In this document: positions 27,413-37,716 of the stretch, piece after piece
Layout: each line of letters opens with the position of its first letter
Position numbering within the stretch: position 1 is the stretch's first letter
NCBI GenBank assembly: GCA_003971905.1
Contig: RSEE01000036.1
Span: 1 to 64,000 of the forward strand
Origin: Moniliella sp. 'wahieum'
Lineage: Eukaryota > Basidiomycota > Moniliellomycetes > Moniliellales > Moniliellaceae
DNA length: 64,000 nt
Direction of reading: 5' to 3'
Translations under genes and position numbers: made by a program
Notes under the pieces: generated by a model
The model's input: the letters and a program-made list of their open reading frames with translations, nothing else
Database searches by the model: none
What the model was told of the DNA's origin: nothing

Positions 27413-27483
27413 GGCTCGAATGGGAATCGAACCCATGGCATCGCCGATTGGTCAGTGACGCGTTACCACTACGCCATCGAGCT
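27413..27483 (-). tRNA. tRNA-like sequence, probable pseudogene
   Basis: 71 bases on the minus strand with a good A box (TGGCGTAGTGG) and B box (GGTTCGATTCC). Paired parts are a six-pair acceptor stem (GCTCGA with TCGAGC), a D stem GCGT/ACGC and a T stem ATGGG/CCCAT. Position 1-72 is A-C. The anticodon stem is poor: TCACT/GGCGA with one A-C mismatch, a T-G pair and an eight-base loop without U33. Restoring three C:G pairs lost by transitions would make the stems regular. I cannot assign an isotype. It is either a decayed tRNA or a real one with a sequence error in the anticodon arm. Confidence 0.5.
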
Positions 27484-29070
27484 GCGATAGGAGCAGCTGT
27501 AGGATCAGAGAGCCTCCGCTGCGAAAACACAAACCAAAAGGGTAGAAGGCGAACAAGGCAGACATCATCTCCTCCACTGTTATTATAGCTTGCATGCTAG
27601 CTACTAAATATCAACGCCACTGGTGCTCCAGTGCTCGACTATATACCCAACAGAGAGAGTTTGTCTTCGTCGCTAGTGGTTCATACATCCGCTTCACAGT
27701 TGATGCGGCATTGCTATTCAGACTCTTCATCTTCGTTGGTAGCGTCCGAAACAGACGCGTGGGACCGGCGAATGGTCCGCGTAATGGGCCTATGCCGTCT
27801 CGCGCCCTCCCAGCGGTATGCTGAAGGAGCAGCACCCACAGCAGCCTGGCGGCGTTGAGCTATCACTTGGGCCAGTATGTCGGCTTCGCGCTGCTCTGTG
27901 CTCGCTTGTCCCAGGCGCAAATTGAGGTTACTCTGGCTCTTTGGAGGGATTTTCAATGCGTACTCCACCAGGACATGGTTGAGATGCGCAACATGCCGAA
28001 TAGTACCGATTTAAACCCAGATTGGTTGATGCCGATGGCTTTGGAGGTAACATATCCTGTCAGGCAATGCACGGGCGGTTAGCCTCGAGCAACCATTGAA
28101 TCGCCAAATGTTTTGCGGAGGGAGCGTACCAGGCGTTCTTTTGATCCTGATATCAGCCAAGCATTGAGCGACCAGATTCGGCGCACCTGGGGGGCGAAGG
28201 AATTGCACCCTCTTGTTTCCTTGCCATTGAGGGAAGGTTCTGGCGATATCGCATGCGGCTGGCAGATTTTGTTTCTTGGGGAGATGGTGATGGTGTCGCT
28301 GTAGGAGAGTTCAGCTAGGTGAACAGGTGTCTCTGTCCGGAAGTGGGTTATGCAATCGCACTGGTGGTGGTGGTGGTCTAAGCCAACCAGCAACACCTAC
28401 AAAGGAACAGCAAGCAGCGAGTCGCCACAGGGGCTAAGCTGCGGAACAAGGAAAAACAGGAGAGAGAAAACAACAGAACTCCCAGGCCTGAGGAGGAACT
28501 GAAGGGACACATTGGCCAAAGCACGAGCCACCCGATGGCTCAACATGAACTGTCTGTCCGTTTACCTATTTCTCCCCATGCCAGGCAGTATGCGGGTCTT
28601 ATTTTGCAGGGCTGGGCACTCGTTGCAACCGGAGCCCGAAGGCTGACGTTACCGTACGGCTACCAGTGACCGGTGACCAGTTAACGTTTAACGTACTTTT
28701 AACATGCTTCGTGCGAGCGACCCTGCCCCGCACGGGCTTCAGCCGCTTCACGTCGCAGAGCAGCACAGCATGCTCTCCGCACCATGCTTCTGTTTTGGGG
28801 GTGATGCAGGATGATCGCTGAAACAGCGGCCCCAGGCCTCAATTTGAGGTGTATAGTCAATTCACGCTCCGCAAATCTCAGCTCGATCGACCCCTGGGAA
28901 TCCGACCCCTGGTGGGGAAGCGACCACACAGCTGCATCCCTTTTAGGCGAACTGCATGCCCCCGCCTACCACCTTTCCCGCCATCATCTTTCTCTTGAGC
29001 CAGTACTGCCACTCTACAATGCCTCCCTCCCGCACCGTCAGGACAACCAGTAACCAGCAACGCCGCTCGC
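27484..29070. other. Island sequence left of the copia element
   Basis: Apart from the gene-like remnant, nothing is recognised. The stretch ends with CTCGC (29066-29070), the left copy of the retrotransposon target-site duplication. Confidence 0.5.
27714..28396 (-). pseudogene. Gene-like remnant in the island, unknown
   Basis: Two minus-strand blocks have normal protein composition although this DNA is not GC-rich: one around 28,079-28,250 (VRRIWSLNAWLISGSKERLV) and one around 27,714-27,968 (KIPPKSQSNLNLRLGQASTE, then ADILAQVIAQRRQ and an acidic end). They are in different frames with stops between. I do not recognise them. A decayed gene or transposon fragment is possible. Confidence 0.25.
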
Positions 29071-29230
29071 TGTTGACATCCGTCCTAGGACCGCGCGGAC
29101 CCTGAGTCACGTGAGTCGGCTTTCATTCCTTCCGAGCTCGCACCAGTCTTCTGGACGAGTCAGTCGCAGAAGCTTCTTAGTCCAATACGACGTTCAGTGC
29201 TCACATTCTGTGGTAGTAGCGAGGCCGACA
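29071..29230 (+). repeat. 5' LTR of the copia element
   Basis: 160 bases, TG...CA ends within the short terminal inverted repeat TGT/ACA. Preceded by CTCGC. Confidence 0.95.
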
Positions 29231-29283
29231 GAGTTACATCCTTATCTGCTCATCCCTGAGCTGGCCAAACTACACCCACAACC

Positions 29284-30481
29284 ATGGGCGCCAACGCTAA
29301 CACCGATCTCTCGGTCAGCGACACCACAATGGTGAACAAGCGCGATTACTGGACACCAACCGGTCGCGATCCGCCACCGATTGGCACCGACAACGAGGAA
29401 CTCATGATGCTTTGCGCCGAAGCGCACCTGTGGTTCAAGAAGACGAACGACATCGATGTCGTTAAAGAGAAGATCAACAGAGCTATACACGACAGAGCCG
29501 AGTGGCTTGGATGGAAGGACGAACCTACGTCTATCACGACAAACTGGGTTCGACGGGCTACGAATTTTGTGGTGCAAAACATCCACCAATGGAAACTCAA
29601 CCAACGCAACTTTGGGGGCACCTACAGGCGCAGCCTCGCGACCCGAGTACGACCTTTACAGATCACTACGCGAGTCTCCCACCAAGATATCAAGTGGCCT
29701 GATCTGAACAAAGACCCGTCCGCCTACAGCGCTTGGGAAGACGAATTTCTTCGCGATAACAGATGCCCACCCCCACGCAAGCGACGTCGTCCAGAATGGT
29801 CGCAGCTCCCGCTACTTCACCGAGGACCTCGACAGACGCTTGCACAACCTTCTTAGGGAAGCCATGCCGACAACCCTCTTCCGGACGATCCGCACCCACC
29901 ACGAATATCATGCACCCAGGACACGCTGAACATGCTGCGTCAGCGGTATGGATATACGCCTACCGCAAACAGAGGGCCTACTCATTCGCTACTTTTCGGC
30001 CGACCAAGGAAACCGATCGGGTCGAGACTACCTCGACTACATGGAAGAGATCAGTGCAAGCCTGACGCGAGCGGGCATCCCACTTACGAAGAGCAGGAAC
30101 GCACTGGGATCCTACTCGGCTTACGCGACATGAGCATTCGCCAGCGTGAAGAGCGCTCGAGTCTAGACAAGTTACGGCAGGCCGTGATGGACATACCAGC
30201 CGCCACGTATCCCGGTGGAGAAGAAGAGAAACGGAGGCAAGCCGGTCAACGGAGGAACGCCTTGGACTCGACCTGACAGCGGGGGACGACCCACGCGGGG
30301 GAAAAACTCCAGCGGGGGCAAAGCCGGCGACGACAACCTCGCGGACACAAAGACCAAGGGGCAAGACCGCACCAACCAACCCTGGCGCAGCGCGACGTCT
30401 AATAAACCTGTTGTCCCTCCGCGCAACCCAGGCCGAGCCAACGCTCACGTCGCTCAGAGAGCGAGCTCTCCCTCAGTCTGA
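29284..30481 (+). CDS. Retrotransposon gag region, frames broken
   Basis: Starts at ATG 29284 in a good context (ACCATGGGCG), 53 bases after the LTR. The first frame (MGANANTDLSVSDTTMVNKR) runs about 190 codons, with an overlapping frame taking over near 29,560. Further blocks follow near 30,060-30,280 (LRQAVMDIPAATYPGG) and a basic Gly/Lys/Pro-rich nucleocapsid-like end (GGRPTRGKNSSGG) stopping at 30479-30481. No CCHC zinc knuckle is visible. The identity rests on position before the protease and on composition. Confidence 0.7.
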
Positions 30482-30533
30482 AGTGATTGACGTTGATGCG
30501 GGCACAGCTGACTACTAGGAACTCGGGGGCGAA

Positions 30534-33500
30534 ATGCGAATCATCCGGGCATTATATGACAGTGGGGCATTCCCATCCATTTGGAAAGACAAATCCGTCT
30601 TCACATCCATGACCCTTTGCGACGACGAGATAGAGGTTGCTAACGGGACACATGTAAAGGCGGAAGGACGAGGCACGGCCACAATCCGTATCCGATGCTT
30701 AGGAGGACACCAAATGGAGATAAAACTCCCAACAGCCTATACATGCCCCGTTTCAGCCGAATCTCGTCAGTGTAGCACACCTGTCGAACACCGGAATCGC
30801 ATCATACTTCGCCCACCAGAGGGTATCTGGCTTGGTAACCAGGATCCACCCTACGAAAAGTAACCGGCAGTGACTATCAATTCACGATCTTACACAACCG
30901 CGTACGCCACCCACACCCCTGCGGGCCATGGCGACCAAACCGATCAAACCGGCCGACCCACCCTCAACCCCAAACTCCCTCGCAGCATCCCTGGCCCTGG
31001 ACCACGTCTCTAAAGCCCACAAACGCTGGAACCACGCAGCCATCGACCTCCTCCCCTGGCTTACACGATCGGAAACCGCAGGCCTCCGCGTCACAGCCAA
31101 GCATATCTCCCTCTGTCGTTCAGAGTGGGATTGCCCAACATGCGCGGTGGCACTAGCGACAGCATCGCCCCATCCGAGCCGGGACCGCCTCCGATCCAAA
31201 AGACCTTTCGAGGTCCTCCACGTCGACGTAGTAGACCTCCCCCGGGTAACCGGCATGGGGCACGGATACGCCCTCGTCGCCGTTGATGACTTCACGCGGT
31301 ACGTCTTCACCACAGCGATCCCGACAAAGGGCGCTGCAACGAAGGAACTGCGGAACCTCATATTGCGGGAGCAACGCTAACGGCCCGGACAGACTGCTGC
31401 GGACTTTGCGCACGGACAACGCCCCGAATTGACAAGCGCACTGCAACCTTTTCTGGACGAGCAAGGCATCACGTCAGAACGGACAATCCCGGGGCAGAGT
31501 GCTAGCAACGGTGTGGCTGAGCGTGCCATCCGAACCATAACGACTCGTGCAAGGCAGTTGCTCTTGGGTACAGGTCTTCCGACGTCGGACTGGTGGGAAA
31601 CAGCCTCCACGCTGCGTGCTTCACCCAAAACCAAATGCCACTCAAAACATCCGGGGAAGACAACAAATCGCGATTTGAGCGATACAAAGGCCACGCATAC
31701 TCGTTACCGATGCAACCCTTTGGCCGCGTTGCATACCTCCATCTGCCCGAGTCACGCCGCGAGCACAAGCTCAGCGCGCGGGCAGAGGAAGGTATGCTGG
31801 TAGGATACCACCATCAGCGCGGATCAAAGGGATGGCTCTTCGCCACATACCAACCATCCCTGGGTACCTTCACCTACCGCTGGTCGAAACCGTACAAATG
31901 GGGCAACCCATCTACCCCCATCTCCACCCCGACCACTTCCCACCCGACATCTCCAAATCACCTCAAATTAAAATCAACAGTGAAAAAGACGCTAACCCTA
32001 CTCCGCCAGCCGCGGCAGCACCCGTTTGCCGACACAGTTCAACCTCCCGAATACGCCGCCATGACTGCTCTCAGCGCACCCATCCACCCGGACACGGTTC
32101 AGCTCACCAAGGATGGCGTACCCTCGCTCCCAAGACGCTCAAGGGTCTCGAGACTCACCCCTCCTTTGCCATGGTCAAGCAGGCTATGGCCGACGAGGTG
32201 GCCACACTCGCGCGATACGGCACCTACGAGGCTACGTACCCACCACCGGGTGCACAAATCCTCATAGGACTATGGCGCATCACCACAAAGACGGACGCCG
32301 AGGGCCGGTTCCTGCGCCACCGCGCGCGCTTTGTCGCGGGCGGACACCAACAATCGGCCGAGACTTGGGGCCAGACGTTCGCACCATCGGTGCGCACACC
32401 TGCCATCCTGACCCTCGTCGTGCTGGCCGAGAAGTATAAGTTTGGCCTCTTCTCGGCGGACGTCAATGCAGCGTACCTGAACGCCCCCCTCGAAGAAGCA
32501 GTCTACATCCGCCCACCCCCCTACTTCCCCGAAGCGGGTGGTCGCGTGTGGCGTCTCAAGAAGAGTCTATACGGGCTACATCAGAGCGGAGCAAATTGGG
32601 CACGATACATCCGGAACCTGCTGCGTGACAAGCTCGGCTTCACGCAAAGCTTGACCGAGCCCTGCTTGTTCGTGCGCGCTGCACCACCGGGTGAGCAGAT
32701 CCTCCTGGCGGTCCACACCGACGATCTGCCTCGCATGCAAGTCACACCAAAAGTACGAGGAGTTTATGACCGAGATAAACACACACATTGATGTTCGTGG
32801 TAACGGTCCCCTTCACTACCACCTGGGATGCCAATACGATCGGATCGGTGGGGAGCTGTACCTGAGCCAACCAAAGTTCATCGAGGAAGTGGTGGCAAAG
32901 CACCACATCAAAGCCCCGTGGATCCGGACTCTCCCACATCCCGTACGGATGATACCGCCCCGTGCCGACCCTGAACCCCCATCCCTCCCAGCCTTGCGCA
33001 AGGCATATCAGGGGAAGATCGGATCGGGACTGTGGGCTGCACGAATGGGCCGGCCTGACTCCCTGTTCGCTATCACGGCCCTCAGCAGAGCCGCTGCCGA
33101 CCATCGCAGCAGCATCATCAAGCAGTCGATGACTTCCTTCGCTACCTGTACCATACTCGAGGAAAGGGCCTGAGGTTGACCCCAACCTCAGATGCACCGG
33201 CCATTGCGCTGTATACAGATTCCGACTTGGCGGGAGATCCCATCCAGGCACGCTCCACATCTGGATGCCTACTGATGGTGTACGGTGTGCCGGTGTCGTG
33301 GCGATCCATTCTTCAGCCGAAGAGCGTTACCAGTACCGCCGCCGCCGAATATACGGCAGGATATGATGGACTGGTTGACGCCAACTATGTCAAGAACATC
33401 ATGATCGAGCTTGGGGCCATCGGCGAGGGTACACCCATTCATTGGTATTGCGACAATAAGGCTGTCGTCGATCTCGCCCACAAATTTGGCAGCACCGGCA

Positions 33501-33708
33501 AGCTCCGAGAGCTGAAGATCCGGTACCACAATGTACGGCAACACGTGGACTCGGGCGAGGCCATACTTGTACACATCCCCGGCGAAAGGAACCCAGCGGA
33601 CGTCCTCACCAAGCCTCTCGGCCGTCCCGCCCTGACAAGCCATCTTGCTCAACTCCGCGTCGAGGAGATGGATCCAGTCCACATGACTGGGCCCTCGGTC
33701 AGCGGGGG
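30534..33708 (+). CDS. Retrotransposon pol: protease, integrase, RT, RNase H
   Basis: Protease: ALYDSGAFPSI with the D-S-G active site near 30,555. Integrase: an HHCC-type zinc region (KAHKRWNHAA ... WDCPTCAVA), then the DDE core with HVDVVDLPRVTGMGHG, a second Asp in RTDNAPEL near 31,415, and SNGVAERAIRT. Reverse transcriptase: LFSADVNAAYLNAPLEEAVY near 32,450, WRLKKSLYGLHQSG, and ILLAVHTDDL near 32,705, where most copia elements have YVDD. RNase H: LYTDSDLAGDP, STAAAEYTAGYDG and WYCDNKAVVDLAHKFG, ending in KIRYHNVRQHVDSGEAILVH and NPADVLTKPLGRPALT. Frame changes occur near 31,380, 31,620, 32,110, 32,730 and 33,170. In the RNase H frame no stop precedes the 3' LTR; it stays open through the LTR into flanking DNA. 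Confidence 0.9.
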
Positions 33709-33868
33709 TGTTGACATCCGTCCTAGGACCGCGCGGACCCTGAGTCACGTGAGTCGGCTTTCATTCCTTCCGAGCTCGCACCAGTCTTCTGGACGAGTCA
33801 GTCGCAGAAGCTTCTTAGTCCAATACGACGTTCAGTGCTCACATTCTGTGGTAGTAGCGAGGCCGACA
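33709..33868 (+). repeat. 3' LTR of the copia element
   Basis: 160 bases; I find no difference from the 5' LTR by eye. Followed by CTCGC at 33869-33873. Confidence 0.95.
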
Positions 33869-36800
33869 CTCGCCGCCCGAGGGACACACGACGTATCAAC
33901 CCTGAGCCAGAGCCCGTGGTGGAGACTGCTTTCGAAGGTGACGAACCGTCCCGTGAAGAACCACCTGGTGGCAGCAGTGGGATCAACAGCGATTCGGCAG
34001 CGACTCCGACGGAGGAGAGGGGAAAAAGGAATACGAACCGAGAGTTACGTTGTAGTCCCTCCCCCCCCCTCGTTCCCGTGTTGGTTCGTGAAATGATTAT
34101 GCGGGGTCAATTGAACCCGCAGACGACGACGATGAACAACGAAGAAGTTTTGCGCTGGGTCTTGACGCTGACACCTTGTTTCCCCGCACAATGGACACTG
34201 ATGAAAGAGAGCTCCGTTAATCAGGACGAATTTGCTGGCATTCCCCTCTGATGTGGCCCTTTTGCCGGAGAATTGGATCAGTATTTCATCGATCCGCTCG
34301 TTACAAGGGCAACATGCATGCTCATCGAGGAAAGTCTATGCGACATCAAGACTCTTCGGGTGGTCAAAAGGTCAGGACCTTCAGCTCTCGCCGCATACCC
34401 AGGATCACTTTGGCTACTGACTCGCCATTGACAGAAATGGTACAAATGACTCTTCGCGGTATGGGTTTGTCTGCATCCCTAGGAGCAGGATCGGCAACAA
34501 TAATGATTTAGGCTTGGTTTTCTGTCCGCAAGCGGCTTGTCCCCGCGAGGTCCCGAAGAGTTCACTTTTGACGGACAATCCTGCCCCATATCGGTCGTGT
34601 GACAAAAAGTTGTCCAAGTTTGTTGACGGTGTTCCTGAAGCCGACTTGGTCCACCATGCGTCGTCGCATTTCGATTTGGCGGTACGTTTTTATGCTTACA
34701 TACCGCCCTGGTCATGACCTTGCTACCCGCCCCTAACCTAACCATTGCTTTGGAGGAGGAGGTGGCCACAGGAGAGAGAGTGGATGCGTGGTCCTGGGTG
34801 CTGAAGGGGCATCAAGTTTGAAGCGCAACGTTTAAGGCCGCGATGGCGAAAGTTGATGTGGCTGCAGGACGGAATGGACACCCTAACCCACCCAAAAAAT
34901 GCATTTGATCGAACTTAGGATTAAACAAGTGCGAATTGCTTGGATATATAACCTTGGCGAAACACGAGGTAAGCTAAGTACTTCTATTATAGCGAGACAC
35001 GGATAATGGTCAAACCCACTACAGCTTATGGCCGTGCTTTTAAACCATTTGTTCCGGGAACTTGGTTTTATCCCATACAAACCCCGCAGCCGTGATGCCG
35101 CTCCCAGCCCTACTCCAGATCCAGCCGCTGCCACTCTCTGTCCCTGAGCTCGAACGCTTCAGACATGTTGCCGGAGCTACACAGCAGCGCGACACTTGCA
35201 GCCGCCTCTGCCATACAGTGAGGGGCCTTTCCTCGTGTCTTAGCCTGTTCAGATGTACAAATCAGCTCAAGCACGTAAATACGATAGCCTCCAAAGCGGG
35301 CCCGTGGCAGAAACCGCCGCAAATCATTGATCCCCCAAGGGGGTCCGTAGTGTCTCTGACTTGTACAGTCTTCGCATGAATGCTTCCTTGTCGACAGATA
35401 GGGTTGATCGTCTAACGAAAAGAGCGCGAACTTTTCATACCCTTTTGGTGGTAATTCACAAGGGTTGATGCATATGGCCCGGTTCATGTAAATGCTCCCG
35501 TTGATCTCACGGGAGCATCTGGGAATGAATTTCACTGTTTGCACTATATCGGGCAATATGTTCACTCGTCATATACTTGTATCTAGACCGAGCATTAAAG
35601 AATTCTTCCATAGTGTTGCATAGTGTCTTTATGAAGCATCACACACTGCATTGATATGAAGGCCGTCATGTGCCTGGTATGAAATACCCCAATGGGCAGA
35701 TATAAAATCTGTATTTCACTTGTTAGAGAGATCTTCATGCGCTTGGCCGAAGCACGGATGTCAGACCATTAAACATCGTCGTGACATTCAATTATCATTA
35801 CTGGGGATATATATTCACTATTTTTTCGTACACCACTATTAGGGTAATTTGTACTTCTCTGCTATAAATGGTTGATTGCATATGATTCGCCAGAGCCATT
35901 TCGCGAAATGTGTTCACATACACCGAGCCGAGATTCAGTTCTATATCAGGTGGACCGGCTAACGGTACCCAGAGAAAACTTCTTTCGATGTCTTTTTTGT
36001 ATGACTAGGTGGACGAGCGAATATGGAGAACATTTTTTCTTAGGGGACGTTTATATGAGGGCAAGGAAACGACCTGGTCTGGGGAAAATGTTCGCTATCG
36101 TCCTTTGTATTGATGACATCTCCGGTGATAACTTGACAGGATTCAATACTCGTTCCTTTCGCGACACTCCGACGATGTAACTGCCTATAGCATGGATTGA
36201 TTTGGTGCTATACTAGTGACATGCAACCAGTGGCACTACAGCAATTGTTTTTATTGTCTTCTTCTCCCCACTTGGTTATGCAGTAAATGTTATGACTATT
36301 CCCCCACCATCCACTGTAGTTGCACAAAAGTCTCCGGATTTTTACTGTGACACCCTCGTGGGATAACCAAACAGCAGTGTGATAAATACTCTCACTGGAT
36401 ATATGCAGTGAACATGTTGCCATCGCGAAAGACTTTTGCAGACTATCATCCCGAAGTTTGATGCTCATGAGCAAAGAAAGGAAAGTCAGATCTGAATCTC
36501 GAAGAGGCATGGCACGGTCTCTCTACAAGACCATCAAGTGGAATCGTTGCCATTCGTTGCTTAGTCTACAGGAGAAGTACAAATCGCTGACGGAACACGT
36601 GTGGTAGTTTCTTACTCCTTCTTCCTGTTATGTCTTCATCCCTGCCACGGGGCTTGTGAAATGTTGACGCCCCGCTTTAGCCTCACTCTGGTAACCTGAG
36701 ACTGCTCACTATGGGACATTTCTTACAGACTTCAGGCTCACCGGTTTGACGACGGATTTGGAACTGATCGCGTAGTCATACACGGGTGTCCCCAAGTGGC

Positions 36801-37556
36801 ATTACGTTCCTAGGCAACAGTTTATCGTAGTTACATCCAAGATCGCTTTTGAAGTTTTCCTGTGTCCTAGAACCGGGACGTCTTGGGCGTAGTCCGCGCT
36901 CTAAGTGGTGGCAATCATTAAGCCCTCTGTCTCCCAATTCGGCCCTCAAACGAAGCCTTACTCAGGATTCGGGCGATCTAGGTCGATCGGATGTCAGCAC
37001 AATTTTATTATGTCCATCCATAGAGATGATGTACATCGCTCTGACGTGACCTTAGTGACATTCTTTTTCTCTGGGCCCATCGGATGTCTTTTACGCTATA
37101 GTTGGTGCTGGACTTATAACCCCACTGCCAAACCTCAGCATAGTTACAGTCTATTCAGGTTTTCCGGTTTCGAAACGTTGCTTTTTTGTGGTGGACTGTG
37201 AGTTGCTGTCGACTTCGGTTTTGGACAAGTTAATTGCATACGCATTAACTTGTTATAGGTACACTTGGTATTGGGAGAGGGAAGATGTTCAACCGCCGTT
37301 CGGGGGTTAATTCAGGCAATCTTCTCATTGATCCGAGTTGTATTTTACATCGAGCGGCAATTGCTTTGTCTTCCTCTGCGCCTTGCTCTTATTTACTTAA
37401 CCTTCTACCCGATATCATCTTGAGTCACTGTTAGTTCATGCGACGTGCGTCATTTGTCTTCTACTTCAAAGTGGATCCCTTTCTTCTGGGATGTGTAGTT
37501 GCAGGCCCGCTCATAATACTGATCGCTGTAGCAGCCAGCCTTGATATCATCAGTAG
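33869..37556. other. Island sequence right of the copia element
   Basis: The right flank continues, in one frame from the LTR, as an acidic then Thr/Asn-containing reading frame to TGA at 34249-34251 (NPEPEPVVETAFEGDEPS near 33,900). If the element is removed by joining the CTCGC copies, this frame continues leftward without a stop for about 80 bases. It may be an interrupted gene, but I recognise nothing in it. A diverged repeat copy lies near 35,143. From about 35,500 to 37,500 the sequence is AT-rich with no supported gene. Confidence 0.45.
35143..35275. repeat. Diverged island repeat, copy 2
   Basis: Partner of the copy at 26,276-26,440, same orientation, with the same ordered landmarks. 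Confidence 0.5.
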
Positions 37557-37716
37557 TGTCGGCCTCGCTACTACCACAGAATGTGAGCATTGAACGTCGT
37601 ATTGGACTAAGGAGCTTCTGCGACTGACTCGTCTAGAAGACTGGTGCGAGCTCGGAAGGAATGAAAACTGACTCACATGACTCAGGGTCCGCGCGGTCCT
37701 AGGACGGATGTCAACA
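37557..37716 (-). mobile_element. Solo LTR of the same copia family
   Basis: 160 bases, reverse complement of the LTR of the full element. AGTAG stands on both sides (37552-37556 and 37717-37721), a 5-base target-site duplication. Compared with the full-length LTRs I count six differences, all transitions and no indels; five of the six replace C:G by T:A. A solo LTR usually arises by recombination between the two LTRs of an older insertion. Confidence 0.95.

Larger units (their letters stand above)
29071..33868 (+). mobile_element. Complete Ty1/copia-type LTR retrotransposon
   Basis: 4,798 bases bounded by two 160-base LTRs that I read as identical, each starting TGTTGACATC and ending GGCCGACA. 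The 5-base sequence CTCGC lies directly outside both ends (29066-29070 and 33869-33873), a target-site duplication. The internal order gag, protease, integrase, reverse transcriptase, RNase H is diagnostic of Ty1/copia. A purine tract (AGCGGGGG) directly precedes the 3' LTR. I do not see a TGG-type primer-binding site after the 5' LTR (it continues GAGTTACATCC). Identical LTRs mean a recent insertion, yet gag and pol are broken into several frames, like the host genes around it. Confidence 0.95.

Noticed and set aside
29231-29283. Primer-binding site for initiator tRNA-Met
   Set aside because: No TGG and no match to the usual half-molecule sequence is visible after the LTR.
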